Assembly (NCBI GenBank): GCA_031082425.1
Contig: JAVHLB010000003.1
Location: 186,001 to 250,000 of the forward strand
Source of the DNA: Candidatus Edwardsbacteria bacterium
GTDB lineage: Bacteria; Edwardsbacteria; AC1; EtOH8
Reading direction: 5' to 3'
Length of the DNA: 64,000 nucleotides
In this document: one piece after another, positions 42,563-50,553 of the stretch
Numbering within the stretch: position 1 is the first letter of the stretch
How the letters are laid out: each line of letters starts with the position of its first letter
Program-made: the position numbers and the translations under genes
The notes under the pieces: model-generated
Told to the model about the DNA's origin: nothing
Databases searched by the model: none
Seen by the model: only the letters and a program-made list of their open reading frames with translations

Positions 42563-42591
42563 TTGACAGCGGGAATAAAATTTTGTATAAT
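42563..42591 (+). promoter_or_regulatory. Consensus promoter of tRNA-Asp
   Basis: TTGACA (42563-42568), 17 bp, TATAAT (42586-42591); the transcript start is expected near 42598, 8 nt before the tRNA. Confidence 0.85.
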
Positions 42592-42605
42592 TCATCGTCT
42601 CTGGT

Positions 42606-42684
<79 letters not shown>

Positions 42685-42685
42685 G

Positions 42686-42725
42686 AACAAAAGAAACCCC
42701 GTCTTAAGACGGGGTTTCTTTTGTT
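42686..42725. terminator. Perfect 40-nt palindrome, bidirectional terminator
   Basis: A perfect inverted repeat of 20 bp per arm with no loop bases, centred between 42705 and 42706, with A-rich and T-rich flanks built in. It lies between tRNA-Asp and the 3' end of a minus-strand gene (stop at 42735), so it can end transcription from both sides. Confidence 0.85.
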
Positions 42726-42734
42726 CGTTTTTGA

Positions 42735-43082
42735 TCAGGCCCGGGTAAAACCCAATTTCAATAATAGTCTCAGCATCGGCTGGTTGCTTGGCTCGACCTC
42801 CGTCCGGATCTGGCCAGCCGCCACCGGTGTTCCGGCCTGATACATCACCAGGCAATCCATCCGTTTATACCAACCTTCGGCGATATCCAGTTCAAAAAGA
42901 TCGTGGGTCATGGGCGGCGGGCCAAAGGCATCACTGATGATCAGAAGAAAATCATTTTCAATGACACTGGTGACGGCTGGTCTGACTTCAAATTCCGGAC
43001 AGCCCAGCGGGATTTTCGGGAATGGGGTTTTAAGTATTAAGCTAACGTCATTATTTTGGCCCCTCAGAGATGAATCAGGCAT
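42735..43082 (-). CDS. Small hypothetical protein, second gene of a minus-strand operon
   Basis: 115 residues, no signal or membrane segment. A beta-rich N-terminal half is followed by IDNxxx-type segments and a C-terminal stretch NQPMLRLLLKLGFTRA that looks like the end of GNAT folds (N-x-x-A-L-x-L-Y-x-K-x-G-F); it may be a short or divergent acyltransferase-like domain. It begins 8 nt inside the previous gene, so translational coupling is likely, and ends just before the bidirectional terminator. Confidence 0.55.
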   Translation of the reverse strand: MPDSSLRGQNNDVSLILKTPFPKIPLGCPEFEVRPAVTSVIENDFLLIISDAFGPPPMTHDLFELDIAEGWYKRMDCLVMYQAGTPVAAGQIRTEVEPSNQPMLRLLLKLGFTRA

Positions 43083-43536
43083 TTGCCGAAGCCCCCCGGG
43101 AGAATTCGGTTATCAGATCCATCGAAGTCCGGGCTGACCACTTGACGCAGGAGCGGCAAGTCTCTTTAAGGTCCCGGTTGGCATGGGCCTTCTGACCCTC
43201 GGGGGTCTTAAGATCAACTCCGATCAGCTCGCGGCATTGGGAACTGCCAAATTTTTCCATGAAACCGTTGAACAGACGGTCTACCGCCGGATAACAGGGA
43301 TCCCGGCTGCCCTGGTTGTCGTCCCGGCCCAGGGCCAGACCGATTACCATGATCCCTCCGGTCAGCGCCCCGCACAGGTTTCCGTTGCGGGCGATGCCGC
43401 CCCCGAATCCGGTGGCGATCCTGGGCAAACTGCGGCCGTTGGGCATATTAAGGTATTCGCTTATTGCCATCAGCACCGATTCGGCGCAGTTGTATCCGGA
43501 ATCGAAATTTTCCAACGCTTTGGCTGAAACATCCAT
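43075..43536 (-). CDS. C_GCAxxG_C_C family protein
   Basis: 153 residues. It matches the small C_GCAxxG_C_C redox-type family: CAESVL near residues 17-22, the GFGGGIARNGNLCGALTGG motif (about 43-61) and the later CYPAVD, SSQCRELIG and CRSCVKWS cysteines. The conserved cysteine-rich pattern suggests metal or disulfide chemistry. AAGGA precedes the start, and a -10/-35 pair lies 48-76 nt upstream. The function is unknown. Confidence 0.85.
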   Translation of the reverse strand: MDVSAKALENFDSGYNCAESVLMAISEYLNMPNGRSLPRIATGFGGGIARNGNLCGALTGGIMVIGLALGRDDNQGSRDPCYPAVDRLFNGFMEKFGSSQCRELIGVDLKTPEGQKAHANRDLKETCRSCVKWSARTSMDLITEFSRGASANA

Positions 43537-43583
43537 GATTATCCGTTCCTTGATATTTTTAGAGTTGGCGTTTTATGTTCAGA

Positions 43584-43612
43584 ATTATATATTAAAATTG
43601 CTCCAAATGTAA
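43584..43612 (-). promoter_or_regulatory. Promoter of the minus-strand pair
   Basis: On the minus strand, TATAAT (43584-43589) with TTACAT (43607-43612) at 17-bp spacing. Confidence 0.55.
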
Positions 43613-43759
43613 GACCCCTGAAATTTAAGCCTTATATATAGTTGCTGCAAAAGGCATCATTTCATTAAAGACTGCTCGAAAGTTCAGCAAAATGGTACGG
43701 CCGAAGAGAAAAGCTGGTTCCCGGGCATGACCCAATGGCACCGTAAGTCGTTTTTCCTC
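43613..43759. other. Spacer with no recognised gene
   Basis: This divergent spacer (AT-rich, then a GAAGAGAAAAGC stretch) separates the minus-strand operon promoter from the rplM promoter. I see no convincing gene, RNA or repeat in it. Confidence 0.5.
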
Positions 43760-43788
43760 TTGACAAAAGGGTGATTTTTATGTATACT
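43760..43788 (+). promoter_or_regulatory. Promoter of the rplM operon
   Basis: TTGACA (43760-43765), 17 bp, TATACT (43783-43788); transcript start expected near 43795. Confidence 0.8.
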
Positions 43789-43810
43789 TCCTGTCTATTC
43801 TGGAAAAACA

Positions 43811-43834
43811 GCCCTCAAGGATGTTTTTGAGGGC
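43811..43834 (+). promoter_or_regulatory. Leader hairpin of rplM
   Basis: An 8-bp stem GCCCTCAA / TTGAGGGC (43811-43818 with 43827-43834) with an 8-nt loop GGATGTTT sits about 16 nt after the expected transcript start and 15 nt before AAGGAG. Ribosomal protein L13 leaders are known in other phyla; this hairpin is a candidate for autoregulation by L13, though it could also act as a simple stabilising stem. Confidence 0.4.
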
Positions 43835-43863
43835 TTATTAGTTGTTTATAAGGAGCAGGTTTA

Positions 43864-44295
43864 ATGAAGACTTATGTTGCCAAAAAAGGACAGGTAGAGC
43901 ACCGCTGGTTCTTGGTGGATGCCAAGGGAAGATCGTTGGGAAGGCTGGCCACCCAGATAGCCCTGCTGTTGAGGGGCAAGGGAAAGCCCCAATTCACCCC
44001 CAACACCGACTGCGGCGACCATGTGGTGGTGATCAATGCCGCCCAGGTGCGCCTGACCGGTGCCAAGATGGAGAACAAGGTGGCTTACCGTCACAGCGGA
44101 TATCAGGGAGGCTTGCGGACCATCAACTACGGCAGGGTTCTGCAGGGCAAAAAGCCCGAGAGGGTGGTTGAAATGGCCGTCAAGGGCATGCTGCCCAAGA
44201 CCAAGCTGGCCCGCAGCAATTTCAGCAAACTTCATGTTTATGCCGGCGACAAGCATCCCCATGTGGCCCAGGCCCCACAGGCCCTGGCTAAGTAG
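43864..44295 (+). CDS. rplM: 50S ribosomal protein L13
   Basis: 143 residues, full length. The WFLVDAKGRSLGRLATQIALLLRGK start and the KVAYRHSGYQGGL segment are characteristic. A structural protein of the large subunit near the 5' end of 23S rRNA. AAGGAG precedes the ATG by 8 nt. First gene of the rplM-rpsI-rpsB-tsf-pyrH-frr-ferredoxin run. Confidence 0.97.
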   Translation: MKTYVAKKGQVEHRWFLVDAKGRSLGRLATQIALLLRGKGKPQFTPNTDCGDHVVVINAAQVRLTGAKMENKVAYRHSGYQGGLRTINYGRVLQGKKPERVVEMAVKGMLPKTKLARSNFSKLHVYAGDKHPHVAQAPQALAK

Positions 44296-44355
44296 AAATT
44301 TTCCAATATCACGGCCGGTCTTCCGGCCCAGATGGATTTTATTGTAGGAGGTTAG

Positions 44356-44748
44356 ATGACCCAGAACGTTATTCGGGCGACCGGGCGCCGCAAATCGTCT
44401 GTAGCCCAGGTTAAAATGACCCCGGGGCAGGGGAAGATGACGGTCAACAACAGGACCTGCGAGGAGTACTTCTGCCGTCCCACCTTGGTGATGATGGTGA
44501 AGCAGCCGCTGGAACTTACATCCCAGCTGGGAAAATTCGATATCTGGGCCAAGGTGGAAGGCGGCGGGGTGGCCGGCCAGGCCGGGGCCCTGAGGCTGGG
44601 AATATCCCGGGCCCTCAACCTGGTGGAGCAGGAGCTGCGCCCCCCGCTTAAGTCGGCCGGATTGTTGACCCGGGACCCCCGCGAGAAGGAAAGAAAGAAA
44701 TACGGCCAGAAGAAGGCCAGAAAGAGATTCCAGTTCTCCAAGCGTTAA
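44356..44748 (+). CDS. rpsI: 30S ribosomal protein S9
   Basis: 130 residues, the usual length. It carries ATGRRKSSVAQVKMTPG at the start, GGGVAGQAGALRLGISRAL in the middle and ends in QFSKR, the conserved C-terminal Arg that contacts the P-site tRNA. An AGGAGGT site precedes the ATG. It follows rplM, its normal neighbour. Confidence 0.97.
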   Translation: MTQNVIRATGRRKSSVAQVKMTPGQGKMTVNNRTCEEYFCRPTLVMMVKQPLELTSQLGKFDIWAKVEGGGVAGQAGALRLGISRALNLVEQELRPPLKSAGLLTRDPREKERKKYGQKKARKRFQFSKR

Positions 44749-44774
44749 TATCATTTAGATTTGCGGGAAGGGGA

Positions 44775-44865
44775 TCCTCTAAATACCAAATCACATGTCC
44801 GGCGTTAAATCCCGCCAGTGGTGTCCGGTTTTAAAACCGGATTCTGGCGGCAGCCGGGCAGAGGA
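44775..44865 (+). ncRNA. Nested four-helix leader RNA upstream of rpsB
   Basis: Four nested helices can be drawn: P1 TCCTCT / AGAGGA (44775-44780 with 44860-44865); P2 GTCCGGC / GCCGGGC (44797-44803 with 44853-44859); P3 CCGCCAG / CTGGCGG (44812-44818 with 44844-44850); P4, the palindrome TCCGGTTTTAAAACCGGA (44824-44841). No T-run follows, so it is not a simple terminator. Its place in the rpsI-rpsB gap, 35 nt before the rpsB start, fits an S2-responsive autoregulatory leader of the kind known for rpsB in gammaproteobacteria. Helices are seen directly; the role is inference. Confidence 0.6.
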
Positions 44866-44899
44866 ACAACCAACATATTAATCGGAAGGAAAAGGGAAA

Positions 44900-45820
44900 G
44901 TGGCTAGTTTTACCATCAAAGACCTGCTGGAGGCCGGAGTTCATTTCGGGCACCAGGCCCCGCGCTGGAACCCCAAGATGAAGAAGTTCATCTTTGACGA
45001 ACGCAACGGGATCCATATCATAGACCTGCAGAAGACCGTCAAATGCCTGAATACCGCCATCGAGACGGCGGGCCGGATGTCGGAGAGCGGCGATGAGTTT
45101 CTGTTCGTGGGCACCAAGAAACAGGCGGTGGATGTCATCAAGGAAGAGGCCCAGCGCTGCGGCATGCATTATGTGGCCGACCGCTGGCTGGGCGGCATGC
45201 TGACCAATTTCTCCACCATCCAGAAGAGCATCAAGCGGCTCAAGGACCTGGACAAACTGGCCGTCAGCAGCTATCAGGGATACACCAAGAAAGAGGCCTT
45301 GGGCATGGAGCGGGAGCGTACCAAGATGGAGAAGGTGCTGTCCGGGGTCAAGGAAATGCGCCGGATGCCGGGAGCGGTGATAGTGGTCGATTGCAAGAAG
45401 GAACGCCTGGCCATTGCCGAGGCCAATCGGTTGGACATCCCGGTGATCGCCCTGGTGGACACCAATGTGGATCCCGATCCGGTGACCTACCCGGTGCCGG
45501 CCAACGATGATGCCCTCCGCTCCATAAAAATGATCGTCAATTTACTATCCGAATCCATCATAGAGGGCCGGGCCAAGTATCAGCGTGATATGGAGACCCA
45601 GTCCAAGGAAAGCCATGCTGCCGGAGGGGCCGGCGAAGATGCCAAGCCCCGCAGACACCTGTCGGACCGCGGAGCCCGCCGGCCGGAGAACAAAGAGGGC
45701 CCCAGGGGCGCCCCCAGGACCGGAGCCCCCAGGCGGGCAGTTGGCGGTGGCATGCGGGGATCGGGTGCGGGACCCAGAGCCAAACAGCCGGCCGATAAGC
45801 CGGCCGACAAGAAAGAATAG
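44900..45820 (+). CDS. rpsB: 30S ribosomal protein S2 with long basic tail
   Basis: 306 residues (GTG start, AAGGA nearby), longer than the usual 230-260. The S2 body is standard: LLEAGVHFGHQAPRWNPKM start, FVGTKKQAVDVIKEEA, RWLGGMLTNFSTI, and VIALVDTNVDPDPVTYPVPANDDA. From about residue 235 the protein continues as a low-complexity, Arg/Gly/Pro/Ala-rich tail of some 70 residues ending in KPADKKE. S2 is among the last proteins to assemble into the small subunit. Preceded by a structured leader RNA. Confidence 0.96.
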   Translation: MASFTIKDLLEAGVHFGHQAPRWNPKMKKFIFDERNGIHIIDLQKTVKCLNTAIETAGRMSESGDEFLFVGTKKQAVDVIKEEAQRCGMHYVADRWLGGMLTNFSTIQKSIKRLKDLDKLAVSSYQGYTKKEALGMERERTKMEKVLSGVKEMRRMPGAVIVVDCKKERLAIAEANRLDIPVIALVDTNVDPDPVTYPVPANDDALRSIKMIVNLLSESIIEGRAKYQRDMETQSKESHAAGGAGEDAKPRRHLSDRGARRPENKEGPRGAPRTGAPRRAVGGGMRGSGAGPRAKQPADKPADKKE

Positions 45821-45834
45821 AAAGGACCAGATAG

Positions 45835-46428
45835 ATGTCATTCACAGCAGAGGATGTCAAGAGTCTACGGGACAAGACCGGCGCCGGGATGATGGCCTGC
45901 AAAGAGGCCCTCAAAGCCTGCAACGGCAATATTGACGAAGCGGTGGAGTACCTCCGTAAGAAAGGCATTGCCTCGGCCGATAAGAAGACCGGACGAGCTA
46001 CCGGGGACGGTTTGGTCGAAGCCTACATTCACATGGGCGGCAAGCTGGGGGTGATGATAGAGGTCAACTGCGAAACTGATTTCGTGGCCCGCACCGAACA
46101 ATTCAAGGGCTTGGTCAAGGAACTGGCGATGCAGGTGGCTGCCTCAAATCCCACGGTGGTCTCCCGGGAGCAGGTGCCGGCCGAGATGGTAGAAAAGGAA
46201 AAGGATATCTACCGGGAGCAGGTGCGCGGCTCGGGCAAACCGGAGAACGTGGTGGAGAAGATAGTGGGCGGCAAACTGGACAAGTTCTACTCCGAGATAT
46301 GCCTGCTGGAACAGCCCTATATCAAGGAACCGCAGAAGAACATCGACACCCTGATCAAGGAGACCATAGCCAAACTGGGGGAGAATATCACGGTCAAAAG
46401 GTTCGTCCGTTTCCGGTTGGGTGAATAA
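45835..46428 (+). CDS. tsf: Elongation factor Ts
   Basis: 197 residues, the short form of EF-Ts as in many bacteria. The VKSLRDKTGAGMMACKEAL segment and the ALxxxNGxxxxAVxYLRKKG helix are the family signature, and the CETDFVARTEQFK segment begins the core. It exchanges GDP for GTP on EF-Tu. It follows rpsB by 14 nt, as usual. Confidence 0.97.
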   Translation: MSFTAEDVKSLRDKTGAGMMACKEALKACNGNIDEAVEYLRKKGIASADKKTGRATGDGLVEAYIHMGGKLGVMIEVNCETDFVARTEQFKGLVKELAMQVAASNPTVVSREQVPAEMVEKEKDIYREQVRGSGKPENVVEKIVGGKLDKFYSEICLLEQPYIKEPQKNIDTLIKETIAKLGENITVKRFVRFRLGE

Positions 46429-46455
46429 ACAGCAACAAAAATCGCAGGTCCCATT

Positions 46456-47175
46456 TTGAGCCCAGATTCAAAATACCGCAGAATACTTTTAAAGCTTTCT
46501 GGCGAAGCCATGGGCGGAGCCGAAGGCCGGGGGATAGATCTCCCCTCGCTGGAGAGGATAGCCGACGAGGTTTTGACGATTAAGGAGCTGGGCGTTTCCA
46601 TTGGGGTGGTCATCGGCGGGGGAAACCTGATCCGGGGCACCCAGGTCAGGGACAACGGCATCAGCCGGGTCACCGCGGACAACATGGGGATGCTGGGCAC
46701 GGTGATCAATTCCCTGGCCCTGCAGAGCGTGCTGGACAAAAAAGGCTGCCAGACCAGGGTGATGTCGGCGGTGGATATGCCCAAGTTCGCCGAGCCCTAT
46801 ATAAGACGGCGGGCCCTCAGGCACCTGGACAAGGGCCGGGTGGTGATCATGGCCGCCGGGACCGGCAACCCCTATTTTTCCACCGATACGGCAGCCGCCC
46901 TGCGGGCGGTGGAGATGGAGGCCGAGGTGCTGCTGAAGGGCACCAAGGTGGACGGGGTCTATAATTCCGACCCCAAGAAAGACCGATCCGCCAAGAAGTA
47001 CCAGACATTGAGCTTCAGCCAGGTGCTGGCCGACAAGCTGGCGGTGATGGACCTGACCGCGGTATCGCTGTGCATGGAAAATCATCTGCCGATCATCGTG
47101 TTCGATCTCAATAATTCGGGAACCTTGAAACGGATAATCCAGGGCGAAAGATTGGGAACCATTGTTAAGGAGTAA
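46456..47175 (+). CDS. pyrH: Uridylate kinase (UMP kinase)
   Basis: 239 residues with TTG start at 46456. Amino-acid-kinase fold: RILLKLSGEAMGG, the GVVIGGGNLIRG loop, the AGTGNPYFSTDTAAALRA segment and the GTKVDGVYNSDP motif. It makes UDP from UMP and links this translation operon to the pyrimidine supply; note the PyrR-controlled pyrimidine genes 8-11 kb downstream. The start lacks a strong ribosome site. Confidence 0.96.
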   Translation: MSPDSKYRRILLKLSGEAMGGAEGRGIDLPSLERIADEVLTIKELGVSIGVVIGGGNLIRGTQVRDNGISRVTADNMGMLGTVINSLALQSVLDKKGCQTRVMSAVDMPKFAEPYIRRRALRHLDKGRVVIMAAGTGNPYFSTDTAAALRAVEMEAEVLLKGTKVDGVYNSDPKKDRSAKKYQTLSFSQVLADKLAVMDLTAVSLCMENHLPIIVFDLNNSGTLKRIIQGERLGTIVKE

Positions 47176-47178
47176 GCC

Positions 47179-47736
47179 ATGTTGCCACAGCTATACCAGG
47201 AGTTGGAACGAAAAATGGCCAAGGCAGTGGATGTTCTGAAAGGGGAATACTCCGGGATCCGCACCGGACGGGCCAACCCGGCACTATTGGACGGTATCAA
47301 GGTGATGAGCTACGGAAATCTGACGGCCCTCAACCAGGTGGCCGGCATCTCGGTGCCGGAATCCAGGATGCTGGTGATCCAGCCCTGGGACAAGACCCTG
47401 ATACCCGAGATAGAGAAGGCCATCATGAAATCCGAACTGGGCCTGAACCCCATCAACGATGGGAAGGTGATCCGCCTGCCCATCCCCACCCTGACCGAGG
47501 AGCGGCGCCACGAGCTGGTCAAACTGGTAAAGAAGATGTCCGAGGAAAGCAAGGTGGCCGTCCGCAATATCCGGCGGGAGGCCAACGACGAGGTAAAGAA
47601 ACTGGAGAAGGACAAGAAGGTATCCGAGGATGAATCGAAAAAGGCCCACGACAGGACCCAGGAATACACCAACAAGTTCATCGAGCAGATAGACGAGATC
47701 CTGGCCAAAAAAGAAAAAGAAATAATGGAAGTATAA
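47179..47736 (+). CDS. frr: Ribosome recycling factor
   Basis: 185 residues. The helical-hairpin RRF fold is recognised from VLKGEYSGIRTGRANPALLDG near the start and the IPxLTEERRHELVKLVKK segment; the C-terminal helix ends in a Lys/Glu-rich tail. It releases ribosomes from mRNA together with EF-G. AAGGAG precedes the ATG; it follows pyrH, the standard order. Confidence 0.97.
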   Translation: MLPQLYQELERKMAKAVDVLKGEYSGIRTGRANPALLDGIKVMSYGNLTALNQVAGISVPESRMLVIQPWDKTLIPEIEKAIMKSELGLNPINDGKVIRLPIPTLTEERRHELVKLVKKMSEESKVAVRNIRREANDEVKKLEKDKKVSEDESKKAHDRTQEYTNKFIEQIDEILAKKEKEIMEV

Positions 47737-47755
47737 TAATTGGAGGATTAGCCAA

Positions 47756-47923
47756 ATGCCGTACGTGATAACCGAAGAATGCGTGGCCTGCGGTAGCTGC
47801 GTGGATTCCTGCCCCAACGGAGCTATAATCGAGGGTGAGGACAAGTTTGAGATCACCGAGGACTGTGTTGACTGCGGGGCCTGCGTGGATGCCTGCCCGG
47901 TCAATGCCATCAAGGAAGGCTAA
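47756..47923 (+). CDS. Small 2[4Fe-4S] ferredoxin
   Basis: 55 residues, below the size of common gene cut-offs. Two typical C-x2-C-x2-C-x3-C-P motifs are present: CVACGSCVDSCP (Cys9, 12, 15, 19) and CVDCGACVDACP, giving two 4Fe-4S clusters. GGAGG at 47742-47746 lies 9 nt before the ATG. It is the last gene before the operon terminator, directly after frr. A ferredoxin in this location is unusual; electron partners are not encoded nearby. Confidence 0.92.
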   Translation: MPYVITEECVACGSCVDSCPNGAIIEGEDKFEITEDCVDCGACVDACPVNAIKEG

Positions 47924-47941
47924 AAGAACCACCGCAGACCA

Positions 47942-48000
47942 AAAGGGCGCTCCCGGTCCCGGCATCAAGGCCGGGGTGAAAGGGGCGCCTTTGCTCTTTT
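47942..48000 (+). terminator. Long nested terminator hairpin
   Basis: An outer stem (47942-47953 region with 47982-47992, one bulge) encloses an inner stem CCCGGC / GCCGGG (47958-47963 with 47970-47975); T-rich tail TTTGCTCTTTT. It ends the rplM-to-ferredoxin operon. Confidence 0.8.
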
Positions 48001-48031
48001 GTCAAATCAAGACAAACAAAAAGGAAGATCA

Positions 48032-48766
48032 ATGACCTCCGGCAGCAAACAAAAATTACCGGATATCGGGAACCTCCCCGTCCACTTGGGGGTGATCATG
48101 GACGGCAACGGGCGCTGGGCCAAACGCCGGGGTCTTCCCCGGCTGGCCGGGCACCGGGCCGGCATGAAGTCGGTCAAGCAGATCGTCAACTCCTGCGGGG
48201 AGATCGGCATCAGATACCTGACCCTCTACGCCTTTTCGGTGGAGAACTGGCTGCGGCCCAAGGCCGAGGTCACCGGGCTGATGAGGATCCTGCGGGAATA
48301 CCTGCTGGGGGAGATCGACGAGCTGGACGGCAAAGGGGTCAAGATCGTGGCCAGCGGCCGGATCGAGGACCTGGAGAAGACCGCCCTGAAGATCCTCAGG
48401 GACTGCATCAAGAGGACCGAGCATAACAAGGGGCTGGTGCTCAATCTGGCGCTTTCCTACGGCGGAAGGGCCGAGCTGGCCGACGCCGTCAAGAGTCTGG
48501 CCAAGGATATAAAATCCGGACATTTGAATCCCGACAAGATAGATGAATCCGTGATCTTGAAACACCTGTATCATCCGGAGATCCCCGACCCCGATCTGAT
48601 CATCCGCACCTCCGGGGAGCACCGGCTGTCGAACTTCCTGATCTGGCAGAGCGCCTATTCCGAGTTCTATTTCACCGAAGTACTGTGGCCGGATTTCGGC
48701 CGGGAGGAGCTGATGCGGTCCCTGCTGGAATACCAGGGCCGGGAGCGGCGCTTCGGCGGGATCTGA
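48032..48766 (+). CDS. uppS: Undecaprenyl diphosphate synthase
   Basis: 244 residues from the ATG at 48032, which follows AAGGA (an in-frame TTG at 47999 lies inside the terminator). A cis-prenyltransferase with the VIMDGNGRWAKRRGL motif, the HRAG segment, SVENWLRP and the RTSGEHRLSNFLIWQ signature. It makes the C55 lipid carrier used for peptidoglycan and envelope sugars. Confidence 0.96.
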   Translation: MTSGSKQKLPDIGNLPVHLGVIMDGNGRWAKRRGLPRLAGHRAGMKSVKQIVNSCGEIGIRYLTLYAFSVENWLRPKAEVTGLMRILREYLLGEIDELDGKGVKIVASGRIEDLEKTALKILRDCIKRTEHNKGLVLNLALSYGGRAELADAVKSLAKDIKSGHLNPDKIDESVILKHLYHPEIPDPDLIIRTSGEHRLSNFLIWQSAYSEFYFTEVLWPDFGREELMRSLLEYQGRERRFGGI

Positions 48767-48804
48767 TCCAAATTACGGCGGATATTAAAAAAGGGTGACT
48801 TTTT

Positions 48805-48828
48805 AACCACGAAGGCACCAAGACACAA
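48805..48828. repeat. Degenerate octamer array between uppS and cdsA
   Basis: AACCACGA, AGGCACCA, AGACACAA in tandem, 8-nt units, inside the 198-bp gap between uppS and cdsA. Similar octamer arrays occur at 61172-61284. No other feature is seen in the gap. Confidence 0.45.
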
Positions 48829-48964
48829 AGTATATTAAAACCTATAATCAAAAACAAATTTAATTTGGTGCAGTAGTATCACTCCGGTGTTGCTTGGTTC
48901 ATGCTTGGTGGTAAAAATCCTGATAAATAGTGATCAGGTTAGTTAATAAGTGATAGGATGAGAT

Positions 48965-49831
48965 ATGACCGATCAAAACAACAGCCAAGAATTCAGGCCC
49001 AGGGATAAGAGCTTCCAAAGCCGATTCTCCACCCTGGGACTGCGTGCTTTGGTGGCATTGGCCGGCATCCCCCTGATGCTGGGGATGGCCTACCTGGGAG
49101 GTTTCTGGCTGGCCGGGCTGGTGGCGGTCCTGTCGTTTTTGGGCCTGTGGGAATTCTACGGACTGGCCAGGGCCAAGGGGCTGCATCCCCTGGCCTGGTG
49201 GGGCCTGTCCGGGGGGATGATCCTGCTGGCCTTTCTGGGCCTGAGATGGCCGTTTCTGTTGGCCCTATTGGTCCTGTGGGTGATGCTGATAATGTCTCGG
49301 ATGGTCTTCAGGGACGAGGTCAAGGAATCCATCAGCCGCATCGGCATAACCATCATGGGCGTTCTGTATATCCCCTTCCTGTTCGGACATATGCTGCTGC
49401 TGCGGACCGACTATAGTTTTACAGGATATAAACTGCTGTTCTTTTCCATGGCCCTGGTCTGGCTGTGCGACACCGGGGCCTATTTTGCCGGGATGATGCT
49501 GGGGAAGCATCCCCTGGCGCCGCATATCAGCCCCAAGAAGTCAATCGAAGGGCTTATCGGCGGGCTGGTAGTGACCATCGTTGCAGCGGTGCTGCTCCAG
49601 AGATGGTGGCTGTGGGAGATATCGGCGGTTGATTCTCTGATCATGGCCGCCGGGGCGGCGGTGCTGGGGACCCTGGGCGATCTGGTGGAGTCCCTGTTCA
49701 AGCGGGATGCACAGGTCAAGGACACCGGAACTCTGCTTCCCGGCCACGGCGGGATACTGGACCGGTTCGACAGCATGCTGTTCGTGATACCCTTTGTTTA
49801 CTGGTATTTCCGGCTATTTGTGATAGGGTAA
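48965..49831 (+). CDS. cdsA: Phosphatidate cytidylyltransferase
   Basis: 288 residues with about seven to eight membrane helices. The signature LGDLVESLFKRDAQVKD and GHGGILDRFDSM is in the C-terminal part. It makes CDP-diacylglycerol from phosphatidic acid and CTP for phospholipid synthesis. It follows uppS in the usual order, here with a gap. The AGGA site is suitably spaced. Confidence 0.96.
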   Translation: MTDQNNSQEFRPRDKSFQSRFSTLGLRALVALAGIPLMLGMAYLGGFWLAGLVAVLSFLGLWEFYGLARAKGLHPLAWWGLSGGMILLAFLGLRWPFLLALLVLWVMLIMSRMVFRDEVKESISRIGITIMGVLYIPFLFGHMLLLRTDYSFTGYKLLFFSMALVWLCDTGAYFAGMMLGKHPLAPHISPKKSIEGLIGGLVVTIVAAVLLQRWWLWEISAVDSLIMAAGAAVLGTLGDLVESLFKRDAQVKDTGTLLPGHGGILDRFDSMLFVIPFVYWYFRLFVIG

Positions 49832-49933
49832 ATTGTTGGTTGACATAACCCCTTTGGTCCCCCTCTCTTGTGCAAAGAGAGAGCCTGCACGGTGGATTAC
49901 ACAATGTTGTAATAAAAAGTGGGGTAAATAAAG

Positions 49934-50539
49934 ATGAAGGCGATATTTTGGCTATCAATAACAGGCATTGTTTTAGTAGTTCTATTATGTATCGGCCTAT
50001 CATTAAATGGCCAGTACATATTTAGAAATTACGATAAACAATATAAGAGATATTTAACTATTCAAAATGGCATGACAAAAGAGGAAGTTTCGAAGCTATT
50101 CAATAAAAAGCCGCAGAAGGCTAACAATCTAAAATATAAGGTAGGCATGGATTATAGTGAAGTGTTATCTTATGCCATCCCGTTGGAAACCGAACCCGGT
50201 GACTATATAGATGTATTTTATAAATCTGGCAAAGTGGTTGAAAAACGAGCTTTTTCACAGGGTGCGTTTAGATTTACAAATCGCGAAATATTAGAGCATA
50301 AGAAATCTGTTAAAAAATTTGCAATTAGAAACATTATTTTATACATCTTTGGGTTACTTTCTTTTACGGCATGTATTGTTATAACACACAAATATGGTCG
50401 ATCGAAAAGCATTAATGCACAAATCATTACAGGATTTTTTATATTAACCGGCTTTAGCATCACCCTGTTTTTAGGGATTGCTAATATTTTTTTGTTTATG
50501 CATCGTTTAGCATTGATGGTGGGTGATAAGCTATTTTAA
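49934..50539 (+). CDS. AT-rich two- or three-TM protein, unknown function
   Basis: 201 residues. N-terminal membrane helix (4-23), a soluble region with a GMTKEEVSKLFNKKP segment (like the N-terminal part of SmpA/BamE-type folds) and a VDVFYKSGKVV strand, then two C-terminal helices (about 134-156 and 166-194). Base composition is visibly lower in G+C than the neighbouring genes and Lys, Ile and Asn codons are abundant, which suggests a recent transfer. It is flanked by a terminator on its 3' side. Confidence 0.6.
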   Translation: MKAIFWLSITGIVLVVLLCIGLSLNGQYIFRNYDKQYKRYLTIQNGMTKEEVSKLFNKKPQKANNLKYKVGMDYSEVLSYAIPLETEPGDYIDVFYKSGKVVEKRAFSQGAFRFTNREILEHKKSVKKFAIRNIILYIFGLLSFTACIVITHKYGRSKSINAQIITGFFILTGFSITLFLGIANIFLFMHRLALMVGDKLF

Positions 50540-50553
50540 TTAATTGCTCAATA

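Noticed and set aside
49863..49881. Terminator after cdsA (CTCTCTT/AAGAGAG hairpin)
   Set aside because: The stem is short and no T-run follows, so it cannot be called an intrinsic terminator.
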